Notes: generated by a model from the sequence alone, not told the origin. A stretch of DNA of 64,000 bases from Arenicola marina (GCA_964019135.1 OZ025248.1:69446119-69510118), one strand, 5' to 3'; shown: positions 11,453 through 24,291, counted from the stretch's first letter. Program-made: numbers and translations.

Positions 11453-14400
11453 CCTTCAACAGCGGCGAGAAAGGCCTTCAACCTAGCCATACAGAGGAGG
11501 GAAGGGTCTTCAACCTAGCCACACAGCGGAGGGAAGGGTCTTCAACCTAGCCACACAGCGGAGAGAAGGGCCTTCAACCTAGCCACACAGCGGAGGGAGG
11601 GGCCTTCAACCTAGCTCCACAGTGAAGGGAAGGGCCTTCAACCTAGCCACACAGCGGGGGGAAGGGCCTTCAACCTAGCTCCACAGTGAAGGGAAGGGCC
11701 TTCAACCTAGCCACACAGCGGACGGAAGGGCCTTCAACCTAGTCACACAGCGGAGGGAAGGGCCTTCAACTTAGCCACATAGCGGAGGGAAGGGCCTTCA
11801 ACCTAGCTACACAGCGGAGGGAAGGAAGGGCCTTCAACCTAGCCACACAGCGGAGGGAAGGGCCTTCAACCCAGCTCCACAGTGAAGGGAAGGGTCTTCA
11901 ACCTAGCCACACAGCGGAGGGAAGGGCCTTCAACCTAGCCACACAGCGGAGGGAAGGGCCTTCAACCTAGCTACACAGCGGAGGGAAGGAATGACCTTCA
12001 ACCTAGCCACACAGCGGAGGGAAGGGCCTTCAACCTAGCTCCACAGTGAAGGGAAGGGCCTTCAACCTAGCCACACAGCGGACGGAAGGGCCTTCAACCT
12101 AGCCACACAGCGGGGGGAAGGGCCTTCTACCTAGCCACACAGCGGAGGGAGGGGCCTTCAACCTAGCTCCACAGTGAAGGGAAGGGCCCTCAACCTAGCC
12201 ACACAGCGGGGGGAAGGGCCTTCAACCTAGCTCCACAGTGAAGGGAAGGGCCCTCAACCTAGCCACACAGCGGAGGGAAGGGCCTTCAACCTAGTCACAC
12301 AGCGGAGGGAAGGGCCTTCAACTTAGCCACACAGCGGAGGGAAGGGCCTTCAACCTAGCTACACAGCGGAGGGAAGGAAGGGCCTTCAACCTAGCCACAC
12401 AGCGGAGGGAAGGGCCTTCAACCCAGCTCCACAGTGAAGGGAAGGGTCTTCAACCTAGCCACACAGCGGAGGGAAGGGCCTTCAACCTAGCCACACAGCG
12501 GAGGGAAGGGCCTTCAACCTAGCTACACAGCGGAGGGAAGGAATGACCTTCAACCTAGCCACACAGCGGAGGGAAGGGCCTTCAACCTAGCTCCACAGTG
12601 AAGGGAAGGGCCTTCAACCTAGCCACACAGCGGACGGAAGGGCCTTCAACCTAGCCACTCAGCGGGGGGAAGGGCCTTCTACCTAGCCACACAGCGGAGG
12701 GAAGGGTCTTCAACCTAGCCACACAGCGGAGGGAAGAGCCTTCAACCTAGCCACACAGCGGGGGGAAGGGACTTCAACCTAGCCACACAGCGGGGGGAAG
12801 GGCCTTCAACCTAGCCACACAGCGGAGGGAAGGGTCTTCAACCTAGCTCCACAGTGAAGGGAAGGGCCTTCAACCTAGCCACACAGCGGCGGGAAGGGCC
12901 TTCAACCTAGCTCCACAGTGAAGGGAAGGGCCTTCAACCTAGCCACACAGCGGCGGGAAGGGCGTTCAACCTAGCCACACAGCGGAAGGAAGGATCTTCA
13001 ACCTAGCCACACAGCGGAGGTAAGGGCCTTCAACCTAGCCACACAGCGGAGGGAAGGGCCTTCAACCTAGCCACACAGCGGAAGGAAGGGCCTTTAACCT
13101 AGCCACACAGCGGAGGGAAGGGTCTTCAACCTAGCTCCACAGTGAAGGGAAGGGCCTTCAACCTAGCCACACAGCGGCGGGAAGGGCCTTCAACCTAGCT
13201 CCACAGTGAAGGGAAGGGCCTTCAACCTAGCCACACAGCGGCGGGAAGGGCGTTCAACCTAGCCACACAGCGGAAGGAAGGATCTTCAACCTAGCCACAC
13301 AGCGGAGGTAAGGGCCTTCAACCTAGCCACACAGCGGCGGGAAGGGCCTTCAACCTAGCCACACAGCGGAAGGAAGGGCCTTTAACCTAGCCACACAGCG
13401 GAGGGAAGGGCCTTCAACCTAGCCACACAGCGGAGGGAAGGGCCTTCAACCTAGCCATACAGCGGAGGTAAGGGCCTTCAACTTAGCCACACAGCGTAGG
13501 GAAGGGTCTTTAACCTAGCCACACAGCGGAGGGAATGGCCTTCAACCTAGCCATACAGCGGAGGGAATGGCCTTCAACCTAGCCCCACAGTGGAGGGAAG
13601 AACCTTCAACCTAGCCACACAGCGGAGGGAAGGGCCTTCAACCTAGCCACACAGCGGGGGGAAGGACCTTTAACCTAGCCACACAGCGGAGGGAAGGGTC
13701 TTCAACCTAGCTCCACAGTGAAGGGAAGGGCCTTCAACCTAGCCACACAGCGGCGGGAAGGGCGTTCAACCTAGCCACACAGCGGAGGGAAGGATCTTCA
13801 ACCTAGCCACACAGCGGAGGTAAGGGCCTTCAACCTAGCCACACAGCGGCGGGAAGGGCCTTCAACCTAGCCACACAGCGGAGGGAAGGGCCTTTAACCT
13901 AGCCACTCAGCGGAGGGAAGGGCCTTCAACCTAGCCACACAGCGGAGGGAAGGACCTTCAACCTAGCCATACAGCGGAGGTAAGGGCCTTCAACTTAGCC
14001 ACACAGCGTAGGGAAGGGTCTTTAACCTAGCCACACAGCGGAGGGAATGGCCTTCAACTTAGCCATACAGCGGAGGGAATGGCCTTCAACCTAGCCCCAC
14101 AGTAGGGGGAAGGGCCTTCAACCTAGCCACACAGCGGAGGGAAGGGCCTTCAACCTAGTCACACAGCGGGGGGAAGGGCCTTTAACCTAGCCACACAGCG
14201 GAGGAAAGGGTCTTCAACCTAGCTCCACAGTGAAGGGAAGGGCCTTCAACCTAGCCACACAGCGGCGGGAAGGGCGTTCAACCTAGCCACACAGCGGAAG
14301 GAAGGATCTTCAACCTAGCCACACAGCGGAGGTAAGGGCCTTCAACCTAGCCACACAGCGGCGGGAAGGGCGTTCAACCTAGCCACACAGCGGAGGGAAG

Positions 14401-14879
14401 GGCCTTTAACCTAGCCACACAGCGGAGGGAAGGGCCTTCAACCTAGCCACACAGCGGAGGGAAGGGCCTTCAACCTAGCCATACAGCGGAGGTAAGGGCC
14501 TTCAACTTAGCCACACAGCGGAGGGAAGGTCCTTCAACCTAGCCACACAGCGTAGGGAAGGGTCTTTAACCTAGCCACACAGCGGAGGGAATGGCCTTCA
14601 ACCTAGCCATACAGCGGAGGGAATGGCCTTCAACCTAGCCCCACAGTGGTGGGAAGGGCCTTCAACCTAGCCACACAGCGGAGGGAAGGGCCTTCAACCT
14701 AGCCACACAGCGGAGGGAAGGGCCTTCAACCTAGCCCCACAGTGGAGGGAAGGGCCTTCAACCTAGCCACACAGCGGAGGGAAGGGCCTTCAACCTAGCC
14801 ACACAGCGGAGGGAAGGGCCTTCAACCTAGCCACACAGCGGAGGGAAGGGCCTTCAACCTAGCCACACAGCGGAGGGAA
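11453..14879. repeat. 3.4-kb array of 32-bp units, about 107 copies
   Basis: Each 32-bp unit contains CCTTCAACCTAGCCACACAG followed by CGGAGGGAAGGG. Marker variants include GCTCCACAGTGAAGGG, GACGGAAGG, GCGGGAAGGGCG and units lengthened by 4 bp (GGAAGGAAGGG, GGAAGGAATGACC). These recur in order: the first part repeats with period about 552 bp, the latter part with period 512 bp. There are no contiguous long frames because 32 is not a multiple of three and stops occur. No spacers are present, so this is not a CRISPR array. Confidence 0.97.
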
Positions 14880-14944
14880 CTCCATCAGTCGGCATTTCAT
14901 TTTAGACCAAAGGAGATTCATCGCCGGCGTCAATGGGTGGGATC

Positions 14945-15214
14945 TTGGGGCCGCGAGGTCAGTCATGGGACCATGGAGTCATGAAACCATGGGGTCATGG
15001 GTCATGAGGCCATGTGGTCAGTCATGGAGCCATAGATCAGTGTTGGAAATGGGGAGGTGGAGGGGGAGGCCACGCGGCCATAGGTCTAGCGTGGGAGGGC
15101 GGGGGGGGGGGGGGCAGACAGTACATGGGTAAAGAGGGCACGCCGTCATAGGTCATGGGGCCATGGGTCATGGGGCCATGGGTCATGGGGCCATGGGTCA
15201 TGGGGCCATGGGTC
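14945..15214. repeat. GGTCATGGGGCCAT short repeat region
   Basis: Irregular repeats of GGTCATG/CCATGG give way to a clean run of a 15-bp unit, CATGGGTCATGGGGC, at about 15155-15213 (four copies). A run of about 14 G lies near 15102-15114. The unit contains the partial palindrome GGCCATGG. Confidence 0.85.
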
Positions 15215-15468
15215 GCGGGCAGCTAGGGGCAGAGCGAGAAGAGAAAATGAAAAGGGGAATCTTGAGGAGATAAGAAGGGGAAGAGGAGATGAAACGACAA
15301 AGCAGGAGAAACCAGAGGAAGAGCACGAGGATAAAACTCATGAGAGCACCGAATAAGAACTTAGATAAGAAGAAAACGCTGAGGCACTGTGTCGCCGTGA
15401 ACAGGACCAACACAGAGAAGCACCAGCCACCAGAACCAAGACACTGCAACAGTGGACTAACCGATGTT

Positions 15469-15572
15469 CAACATACCAACAAACATCAACATATCAACAA
15501 ACATCAACATATCAACAAACATCAACATATCAACAAACATCAACATATCAACAAACATCAACATATCAACAA
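15469..15572. repeat. 18-bp repeat, about six copies
   Basis: Perfect or near-perfect 18-bp units (AACAAACATCAACATATC). As 18 is a multiple of three, an Asn/Lys/His/Gln pattern appears in one + strand frame (15289-15672). That 127-codon frame is lysine/arginine-rich before the repeat but has no recognisable domain, so I do not call a gene. Confidence 0.93.
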
Positions 15573-15674
15573 AGGGACGAGACGTCAGCTTCAACGCTTC
15601 ATTGACCGACAGATACTGTATTACAGTCAGAGACGAAACGGTACAGAGATGAAGTATATGGTTAAGCAGTAAAG

Positions 15675-15845
15675 TAATACAAGCTTAGCCTAGGAAAAAA
15701 AGAGAAGCCATACCAGCGATAAGACAGACATAGCATCGGAGAAAGAAAAGCCATAACAGCAATAAGACAAGCTTAGCATGGGAGTAAGAGAAGCCATACC
15801 AGCGATAAGACAAAAATAGCATGGGAGAAGAGAAGCCACATTAGC
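15675..15845. repeat. 43-bp repeat, about four copies
   Basis: AGCCAT starts units at 15706, 15749 and 15792, with AGCCAC at 15834. Each unit contains GCGATAAGACA or GCAATAAGACA and TAGCATGGGAG-like sequence. Divergence is moderate. A partial copy precedes the first unit. Confidence 0.88.
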
Positions 15846-16620
15846 AAGGGCTGCGAACAGAGAGAAGATCTGAATATCGGTGGGGGGGTGGCGACGGTGG
15901 TGTGTTTCGGAGGGGTGGGGGTGACGGGGAGTGAATGGGTGAGTGAGGGGTGGGGGGGGGGGTTATTAGGGCTGCTTTCACGGCACCGACACGCCCACGG
16001 TAGAACCATGATGAATGACAGTCAGCGGAGGCTTGTCTTCGCCATAACGATTGATACCGAGGGACTGAGATGTCGCTTGCCACCCCCAACCCCTCCGCCC
16101 AACTCCCCGTGGAGACGCCAGCTTCCCCCATCCCCGTGCCTTAACACCGCCCCCGCCCCACCACCAACCCTGGTAGCGGAAGGCGATGCGACCAGGCCGG
16201 GCTGGGGGACAAGGAGGCTGTTCAATTGACATCGAGGGGCCAACCAGCACAGTCGGTGTCAGCGCACAGCCATCGAGGGTTCCTGTGGGGAGGAAAGCGG
16301 TAGGATCCCAACTGTATTGACACCCATAGACAACAGAAAAGGGGGGAGAGTGAAGGCCGGAAGGGGCGTCAAAGAGGGAGAGAGAAAGGGAAAGAGAAAT
16401 AGAGAGGGGACAGTCAGTGAGAGAGAACGTAAAAGGGTGAGAATAGAGAGAGGGAAACACCGAGAGAAGCAGAAAAGGAGAGATGCAGGGCGAGAAAGTG
16501 AGAGCGAGAGGCGGAGAGGAAGAGAAACAAAGAATGAGACAGGGAGAAGGAACGGGACACGAGGGTGGGAGAGAAGGAGGCAGTGGGGGGTGGATGGGGT
16601 GGAGGGACGCGTGACCAAGG
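15846..16620. repeat. Low-complexity G-rich, C-rich and GAGA-rich DNA
   Basis: A G-rich block (15880-15962), a C-rich block (16080-16170), then a strongly purine-biased GAGA/GGGA segment from about 16335 to 16600. The 220-codon frame on the - strand is a Ser/Leu/Pro composition artefact of the purine strand. Confidence 0.75.
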
Positions 16621-18327
16621 TAGTATATCACACACGTCATGGGGTGCCTTTTTTAGTGGCTACGGCAAGTGTTCATATTGACTTAAGCTTCTGGCCTCTA
16701 CTCGACATGAACAATACCTCCACTTATCACGTGGTTCGAGCCCCTCTCACACCACTACAGCTGGTATATGGCCATTAGCTGCGCAGCGTTACCCACAATG
16801 CTCCCACCTCATCAATAATCAACCCGGAATGTATTGTGCCAAGCCGTCTTACGTCACGAGTGTAGCAAGGAATGGTGGCCATTGTAATGCAGTCCCACTG
16901 GCTCTTCCGGCGGCCTTTGAATCCATTTAACAGCTATATGAGGCACTGATCAGGAATAATGCACTTACTTCCGGTCTATAATTCTGGCGTGTGCGGCATG
17001 GGGCTTTCACCGCCAGGGGGTGCTAGTGTCGATCTCGGCGGCGCATTTTCACTTCAGCTCTGAAATTAGCAGTAAAACTATTTTCATCGGTGAGCAATAA
17101 TCAGGATAGATCATGTAACAGAAGTTCCCCGCGCGGTGGCGCTATGCAAGCTCCGCTTTTGTCGCTGCTGTCGGCCGGGGGCAAATTTCAAGATTCTTGA
17201 AAAAACGGTCAAATCAGCTGTAATTTTTTGCAACATTATAATCTTCAAGAATAAAACAAAAAATTTAATACCTGGCGAGCTAGTTTGAAAATGCATTGAG
17301 GAAGTGGGCGACAACCGAGGGATAATGAAGCCCTAGCGGAGTGAGTCGAAGGCACAGAGTGCATATAACAATCAAGAAAGGTGACACTTTGTCTGCCATC
17401 GTGATTCACATAGGACCGTATACCGGCTTGGATGTCGCACTTTTACCTCTGAATATTGGCAGTTAACAAGAGGACAGTGATAACATGTCATTAGTCCACG
17501 TCACCAGTCACATGACCAGTTTCTGCATCAATAATCCTTGTCCATGCAGCCCAGTAACCTGTCACTACTGGCGAGACAGTATAAACACATGTTAGTATTC
17601 GTCATGTAATGCTGCAAAGTTCCGCGTTCGGTTATGGAACAGCCATATACGGGACTTGCCCGTGGGAACATGGTTCCCGCTCTCCCTTCCTTCAGCCATC
17701 GACGCGATATGACCAAAAGTGGTTAAAGCCTCCTGAATATAAAACCAACCAACCAACCAACAAATAGGCTTTGCCAACTCATATTATAGAGTCCGTAAGT
17801 ATCTTTTGCGTGACGTCCACCGCTATAGAAGCAAAAGGAGTTGGCTGGTTCGGTTCACTTTCCGCAGACCGTCTTCTGACGCAGCTCATTGGAAAAAGGA
17901 CACTTTGACCCACCGGCTCTCAGATTTTGTTGACAGAACAACCAAAGTAAACAAACAACGTCGCCCCTGTCACCGCGCCGGCACTGCTATAAATACCTCG
18001 GTAACCGAAGCCCGGTTTGAAGAGTCAATTGCTGGCCTCGCCGTATCGACTTCCAACCGACACCCACGGCGGATAGACACTCTGAAATGCGTGCTTTAAC
18101 TCGGTACTCTCACAGAAGATACATCGATGCATCTATTTCGCACTATCAGGCCTTAATTAAAGGCCCCATGATAGCGTTCATACTACATGACAAATCTGGA
18201 AAGATCGACTTTCAAACATACAGGAAAACCAGACCGTTTATTTCGTTCTGACAATAACGAGTATTGAAATACTGTTGTCACAATTTTAAGCATTCTCGCC
18301 TTGAGGCCCTTGACGCCAGGTAAGACG
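16621..18327. other. Unique stretch, no gene seen
   Basis: About 1.7 kb of balanced sequence. It contains a CTCF-like motif at 17009, an AACC tetranucleotide run at about 17743-17761 and a TATA-like CTATAAATACC near 17987. The 98-codon frame at 17806-18099 has no recognisable domain. No RNA gene was found. Confidence 0.5.
17009..17026 (+). promoter_or_regulatory. CTCF-like motif
   Basis: ACCGCCAGGGGGTGCTAG closely matches the core CTCF consensus CCRCNAGGKGGCRCTA shared by bilaterian animals. Sequence match only; occupancy is not shown. Confidence 0.35.
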
Positions 18328-18512
18328 TTTTGTGCTGGATGGTAAGCAGGTTGAACTGCACATCAACAGGTCGTGGGTTCGAACACTGGCACCTGCGTCT
18401 GGGACAAGGTTAATCCAACTCCATTTAATATTTTCCCGGGACGGTTCTTTACCCAAGTTAGCTCTAATTTGTACGGCCTAAATCTCCCAACATTTTAGTT
18501 CATTTCATTTTT
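18328..18512 (+). mobile_element. tRNA-derived SINE, family A, copy 1
   Basis: A tRNA-like head carries an A-box-like TGGATGGTAAGC (about 18336) and a strong B box GTGGGTTCGAACAC (about 18373). The body then matches the SINE at 33122-33309: CTGGGACAAGG versus CTGGGGCATG, TCCCGGGACGGTTCTTTACCCAA versus a similar block there, then a CCTAAA and CATT-containing tail. This copy is more diverged, so older. It cannot be a working tRNA because the arms do not pair. Confidence 0.65.
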
Positions 18513-19649
18513 AGAACCATAGCACACACAAGCATACATGTTATTTGACAGTGCAGTGGTCGAGCCTTTTGTTTTCCAGTAGTAACTAATTTCTGATATT
18601 TACGTCACCGTAATGAACGTCGGTTCTCCCGCAGGATCGCTTCCATGCAAGGTATTACATCAAATGGTTAAAGGCATTCAGCTATGACGAGACGCCGCAC
18701 TGGAGATTGATCGATTTATACACTTCAATATTTTTTTCCGCCTGGCATAAATTTGTGTTATGAATAAGATTGAGATCACCATTTTTTTTCACCGTCTATC
18801 ACTGGTTCTTGCATACATATGACCAGGTTATCTGCACAAACCAGCTGAGTGCTACACAAATACCCAGTTTTCATGCCTAGGTTCACATAGGTATAAAATG
18901 TGGATTGCAACTAGGAATGTTATCACGTACAAGTAAGTGTACGCTATATATACACATATTGTATATTAACAGGATAAGATCTAGGCCGGGCCGATGTCAG
19001 GAGCCATTTAAGCCCATCATCATAGTATTAAGCCATGATTAATGCGGGGTAATGAGGAACCACAGCCCCCACCTGTCACGAGAGGAGCCAAAGCCCCCAC
19101 CTGTCAAGCGAGCGCCGGTCACTGCTACAGACCCCACCGCCAGGACAAATAATCCACTTCATGACGGCCAACTACTGTGGGTGATTGAACCTTATATCGC
19201 TGCCATATAGCAAGGCATAAAGAGGAGCAACAATGGACTAAGGCAATATTAAACCCGAGGAAGCCAGCAGGTGGCAGGCCGTCAGTGGTTTAATTAGCGG
19301 GCATTTACCACCGGCGAAAGTGAGTCAGTGAGACTTGAAACGGGCAGAGGGCGAGGTTACCCCCACCCCTCTCTGTCTCTCCCCCAGTTCATGCACCCCC
19401 TCCCCCCTCCCCTCCCCCACCACCACCACCACCCAACCTCTATTAACCTCTATTATACGCCCGCTAGTCCGAGTCTATCATTGAGGATAGCAACAATGCC
19501 CCCCCCCCTAGTCTTTACCACAGTAATCATGTGCCAAATTACCCCTGATTAATAACTTCGGTCATCCCATCAGCCCCCCTCCCCACGCCCCCGCCGCCAC
19601 GGACAGCAGATGTATACCCAGTGACCGGATTAGCCATACCGGCTCAGCA
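18513..19649. other. Unique stretch, no gene seen
   Basis: AT-rich to mixed DNA. AGCCCCCACCTGTCA is duplicated near 19064 and 19092. A C-rich segment occupies 19360-19440. No coding or RNA feature is supported. Confidence 0.5.
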
Positions 19650-20350
19650 CCGTGTCCTTGTCCTGGTGGCCCCTGACATCGACATCGAGACAGCAGTAAC
19701 ATGATGAGGTTCCCCAAAGTTAGGCCATCCCGTACCTCCTGTCCTTGTGGCCCCTGCAGTGATGCAGCAGCCATCGAGACAGCAGTAACATGATGAGGGT
19801 CCCCGAAGGTATGCCATCCCGTACCTCCTGTCCTTGTGGCCCCTGCAGTGATGCAGCAGCCATCGAGACAGCAGTAACATGATGAGGGTCCCCGAAGGTA
19901 TGCCATCCCGTACCTCCTGTCTTTGTGGCCCCTGCAGTGATGCAGCCGCCATCGAGACAGCAGTAACATGATGAGGTTCCCCAAAGGTATGCTATCCTGT
20001 ACCTCCTGTCCTTGTGGCCCCTGCAGTGATGCAGCAGCCATCGAGACAGCAGTAACATGATGAGGGTCCCCAAAGGTATGCCATCCCGTACCTCCTGTCC
20101 TTGTGGCCCCTGCAGTGGTGCAGCCGCCATCGAGACAGCAGTAACATGATGAGGTTCCCCAAAGGTATGCTATCCTGTACCTCCTGTCCTTGTGGCCCCT
20201 GCAGTGATGCAGCCGCCATCGAGACAGCAGTAACATGATGAGGTTCCCCAAAGGCATGCCATTCCGTACCTCCTGTCTTTGTGGCCCCTGCAGTGATGCA
20301 GCCACTTTGGAGACGGCAGTAACATAATGAGGTTCCCCAAATGTAGGCCT
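19650..20350. repeat. 89-bp minisatellite, about eight copies
   Basis: Units of 89 bp contain GCAGTAACATGATGAGG, CCGTACCTCCTGTC and TGTGGCCCCTGCAGTGATGC. Differences between copies are few (GGTTCCCC/GGGTCCCC, CAGCAGCC/CAGCCGCC). Because 89 leaves remainder two on division by three and no frame of the - strand has a stop, the frame 19562-20524 stays open for 320 codons and cycles through all three readings of the unit. That is a tandem-repeat effect, not a gene. Confidence 0.95.
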
Positions 20351-20357
20351 TCTCGTG

Positions 20358-20530
20358 ACTCCCAGTTTACATAACCTCATCCCCACGACCACAACCACCC
20401 CACCCCCACGACCACAACCACCCCATCCCCACGACCCCAACCACCCCACCCCGACGACCACAACCACCCCATCCCCACGACCACCCCACCCCCAGAACCA
20501 CCCCACCCCTACGACCACGACCACGACGCC
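20358..20530. repeat. CCCCACGACCACAACCA minisatellite
   Basis: About nine irregular units of 15-20 bp (CCACCCCACCCCCACGACCA type) directly adjoin the 89-bp array. The C/A strand bias is extreme, and the - strand encodes Gly/Val/Trp low complexity. Confidence 0.88.
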
Positions 20531-23470
20531 TTCTATTCAGGTTATCAACCCTCTGTTACAGTGGCACGAACCACTCACGGTGGGAGGAAGCTGCTGACTA
20601 CAACGACACGCGGGCTATGGATGGCGTCTTATGATTAGTGCAGAAAAAAATCGTGCCCAACTTTTCTTTCAGTTCAACCAGATATCACTCGCCTTGACCT
20701 CCCTACTAGGGTAAAGAGTCTTGGTTCTCAATTTGACGCAAGCAATACCTTCTTGCATGGACAAAAAATAAAATAGCTCAGGATGTAAAACCACATCATT
20801 CTCCCATCCCACCCCGATTTCTCCCTTTATTATATCCGCCACTTCTTGCGTGTCTTGTATTCATGTATAGGGCATGGACACGTAATCCATACCATACCGG
20901 GCGTCGAGGGAAAAGGAACCAGGTCATCAGTTCAACGTACCTCATAACTCACGTGGGAAGAAAGAAACTCCAAGCCAGGTGTCTCATCATTACTGCCACT
21001 TCAAGGCTTTATCATTAAACTACATTTAGCTCCACTATCTACCCCAGATATGCTATGGCGATATACAGGATTATATTCCCGGTACAGGCCTTGATTCCAA
21101 CATATCTCATTACTGCGTGGCGGAGCTAGGAAATACAAATCACGTTGGGTGCTGAGACTTGATGGTCTATAAACGGAGTAATAGTATGCGCGATCTGAGG
21201 TCACCGTTGTCCTCCATACTCCTGGTGGCCGGTCCCAGAGGAATACGCTCTGCAATGTGGCGAATGCTGTATGTGATGTGCGGACAGGCGGACCATTAAA
21301 GCCTCAGGTCACACGTCGGCCCCTTAAAGCGGGTTAACGAGCCTAACATAGAAACATGAGCCAACCGATCGGGTGGGATCTGTCCAACCGAGTCAGCGCA
21401 ACCCTACCATTCGGGTCATTAAGGGGCCACAAGTTGGGCCAACTGCCAACAACATAAAGCCTCTGCAAGACATCCACAAACGTGATGGTGCAACAAAGGA
21501 ATACACGTGCTCGACATTACATCACATATTGGTGTTGAAATCCCACTTCTGTGTACATGATGGCTAAATGGAACCAGGGGAAGAACAAGGGGTTAGAATG
21601 AAAACTGCCCCAGATGGTCTGCATGCGATGGCCTTGCAGGTCCGCCGGCGTACCAACTCCATCCATGGCGCCCAGAATCCACTACCCGGCAACACGGTCT
21701 CAACAACAGAACACAAGAGGAAAACCACAGGCCAACCAACCAGCCAACAACAAAAAACAGGGCGTTGTTAAATAATTAAAGCCCGTGTCTGAGACCGCTT
21801 GACGTAGCTGACGTCACTTATGGGGCGTGGGTGAGTCCTGCACCAGGTCAGTTAGTGCAAGGCCATCTCCCGAGAGGGCGTCGTGTCTTGGGGGTCGCCA
21901 TCTAACGGCGGAGGCTGAGAGCTGCCACGTAACGCAAACAGCGACTGTGACGTCATGCCACGAGGCGGAGGTTGCCCGCTTTAAGTGACCTCGTCGATGG
22001 CAATGCCAGAGTTGACCTAACTCAAAAAAAGGCACAAATGGCGCTTCTGGAAGTTATTTGTTGCCATGTTATGACACTATCTTGACGTTGGAGAAAGACA
22101 AAAATATCATTCAGAACGACGCACAGTACATGCAGTGGCGCCTCACGGTGGAATATTATGAACTACGATTTGCCTATAAGTCCTCGATGTGATGGAGGTG
22201 TAACCGGCGTGACTGCCGGTTGCGCCCCGTTTGTCCCCAGCTATAGCTATGCCAGGGAGTCCTGTGTTTAAAGCCACACGTGCCTCCATGACGTGAGGAG
22301 AGCCTTCATGGCCTAGTAGCTACCTAGCACGTGCATATGGGACATGCTTCATCCAGCCCCATCTCAGCGGTCTCAAAAACACACTTCATTTTCATGACAA
22401 AACAAAGGGCAAAAAAACCCATTTCGCACGTGACGTCTCTTCCCGCCATGAGCAGAGTGGCTGTGGGTCCGTTAAGGACGGTGCTATGGCGAGAGACTGC
22501 CACAAGCAGACTCACCCTACATCCTCTTAATTTAAAAGATAACTGGACTCATACAGGTATAGGGAACGCAACCAACAGAGTTACCATTACAATCTCCCTG
22601 CAATTTTGTTTTTATTTATTTATTTATTTTAGGAAAAACTAGCGAAGCAGTATAATTCCCGTTATAATTCTCCACACAAAATAACTGACTAAGAAAGGTA
22701 GGGCGGAAGGAAAAAACGAAATGATTGATTAGATATAATTATAATCTCTGGGGAAAAAACAAAGGAAGAGAATAGAACAGGGAAAGCAATGTCATCGGTG
22801 AGCCACTGCTGGTCACTCAAGTAAGTTCTATCAGGCAAACATATATAGTATTATGTTGCTCACGACACCAATGTTGTTCTGTTTATACATGATCAGTTCA
22901 TCCTAGACTGTTTACCTACATTGCATAGACGTAACTGATATTTTCTTCCCAGATTAATATTTATGCCTTGTGCGAACAAGCACCATCGAATCACCCATTA
23001 ACCCTACACGGCACTGTCATTAACCAAGAGACATTGCCCAAAGGACGTTCCAGGTCGGACGAGATAGATAGAGACTAAGGTAGGGGAGGAGAGAACCACA
23101 ATACGTATTTACTATAAGATATTCCGGGCAAAACTCACGCAGAAAGGGCAACGATATTATAGGTAAATATCAAGGAAGGTGCCAGGGAAAAGCGAGACGG
23201 AGAAAGGACTAGGGTGGGCCACTAACATGCAGGTACTATCGGAGGCTCTAGGCCGAACGGAAAGGCACCTCGTCCGCTTTCTCCAAACCTGCAGGCCACT
23301 CAGCAAACAAATGTCGCCCCAACCACTTTCCCCTTTCACCTTTTCTCTCTCCGTGGGTCTGTGAATCAATGCCTCCTGAATAGACTTCGATTTCCTCCTT
23401 GCTATTAAACTGGTTCGTGATGTTTTCAATGTGCGCTGTCGCCCGTAAAGGTTGGGGGGGGGGGGTGGGG
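20531..23470. other. 2.9-kb unique stretch, no gene seen
   Basis: Balanced sequence with no tandem structure. Visible items: CRE palindromes at 21809 and 21948, a 7-bp-arm hairpin (AACCGGC/GCCGGTT) at 22202-22221 and a TTTA run at about 22612-22632. Open frames up to about 100 codons (for example 22331-22642 and 21001-21255) match nothing I recognise. If an intron or small exon lies here I cannot see it. Confidence 0.5.
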
Positions 23471-24291
23471 CGATGTGAGGAAGGCAGTGATTGGGGCGTT
23501 GGGTGGCGCTGTGAGGAAGGCAGTGATTGGGGCGTTGGGGGCGCTGTGAGGAAGGCAGTGATTGGGGCGTTGGGGGCACTGTGAGGAAGGCAGTGATTGG
23601 GGCGTTGGGTGGCGCTGTGAGGAAGGCAGTGATTGGGGCGTTGGGTGGCGCTGTGAGGAAGGCAGTGATTGGGGCGTTGGGTGGCGCTGTGGGGAAGGCA
23701 GTGATTGGGGCGTTGGGTGGCGCTGTGAGGAAGGCAGTGATTGGGGCGTTGGGTGGCGCTGTGAGGAAGGCAGCGATTGGGGCGTTGGGTGGCGCTGTGA
23801 GAAAGGCAGTGATTGGGGCGTTGGGTGGCGCTGTGGGGAAGGCAGTAATTGGGGCGTTGGGTGGCGCTGTGAGGAAGGCTGTGATGGGGCGTTGGGTGGC
23901 GCTGTGAGAAAGACAGTGATTGGGGCGTTGGGTGGCGCTGTGGGGAAGGCAGTGATTGGAGCGTTGAGTGGCGCTGTGAGGAAGGCAGTGATTGGGGCGT
24001 TGGGTGGCGCTGTGAGGAAGGCAGTGATTAGGGCGTTGGGTGACGCTTTCGGGAAGACAGTGATTGGGGCGTTGGGTGGCGCTGTGGGAAAGGCAGTGAT
24101 TGGGGCATTGGGTGGCGCTGTGAGGAAGGCAGTGATTGGTGATTCGGGGGGCGCTGTGAGGAAGGCAGTGATTGGGGCGTTGGGTGGCGCTGTGAGGAAG
24201 GCAGTGATTGGGGCGTTGGGTGGCGCTGTGAGGAAGGCAGTGATTGGTGCTTTGGGGGGCGCTGTGAGGAAGGCAGTGATTGGGGCGAGTC
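23471..24291. repeat. 36-bp minisatellite, about 23 copies
   Basis: Each unit contains GGCAGTGATTGGGGCGTTGG then GTGGCGCTGTGAGGAA. Since 36 is a multiple of three, each frame repeats a 12-residue peptide (KAVIGALGGAVR in one + frame) and several frames stay open on both strands. The array abuts the left target-site copy of the LINE at 24315. The resulting 524-codon fusion with reverse transcriptase (23562-25136) is accidental. Confidence 0.96.

Noticed and set aside
11453..14879. 28-36-bp direct repeats reminiscent of a CRISPR array
   Set aside because: Units follow each other without unique spacers, and the context is animal transposons. The same applies to the 28-, 30-, 32- and 33-bp arrays elsewhere.
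17600..17780. AACC run with adjacent 61-codon frame on the - strand as a possible SINE or LINE tail
   Set aside because: The tetranucleotide run is short and the neighbouring sequence matches none of the elements recognised in this window.
19562..20524. 320-codon frame on the - strand
   Set aside because: It cycles through all three frames of the 89-bp minisatellite; no domain.
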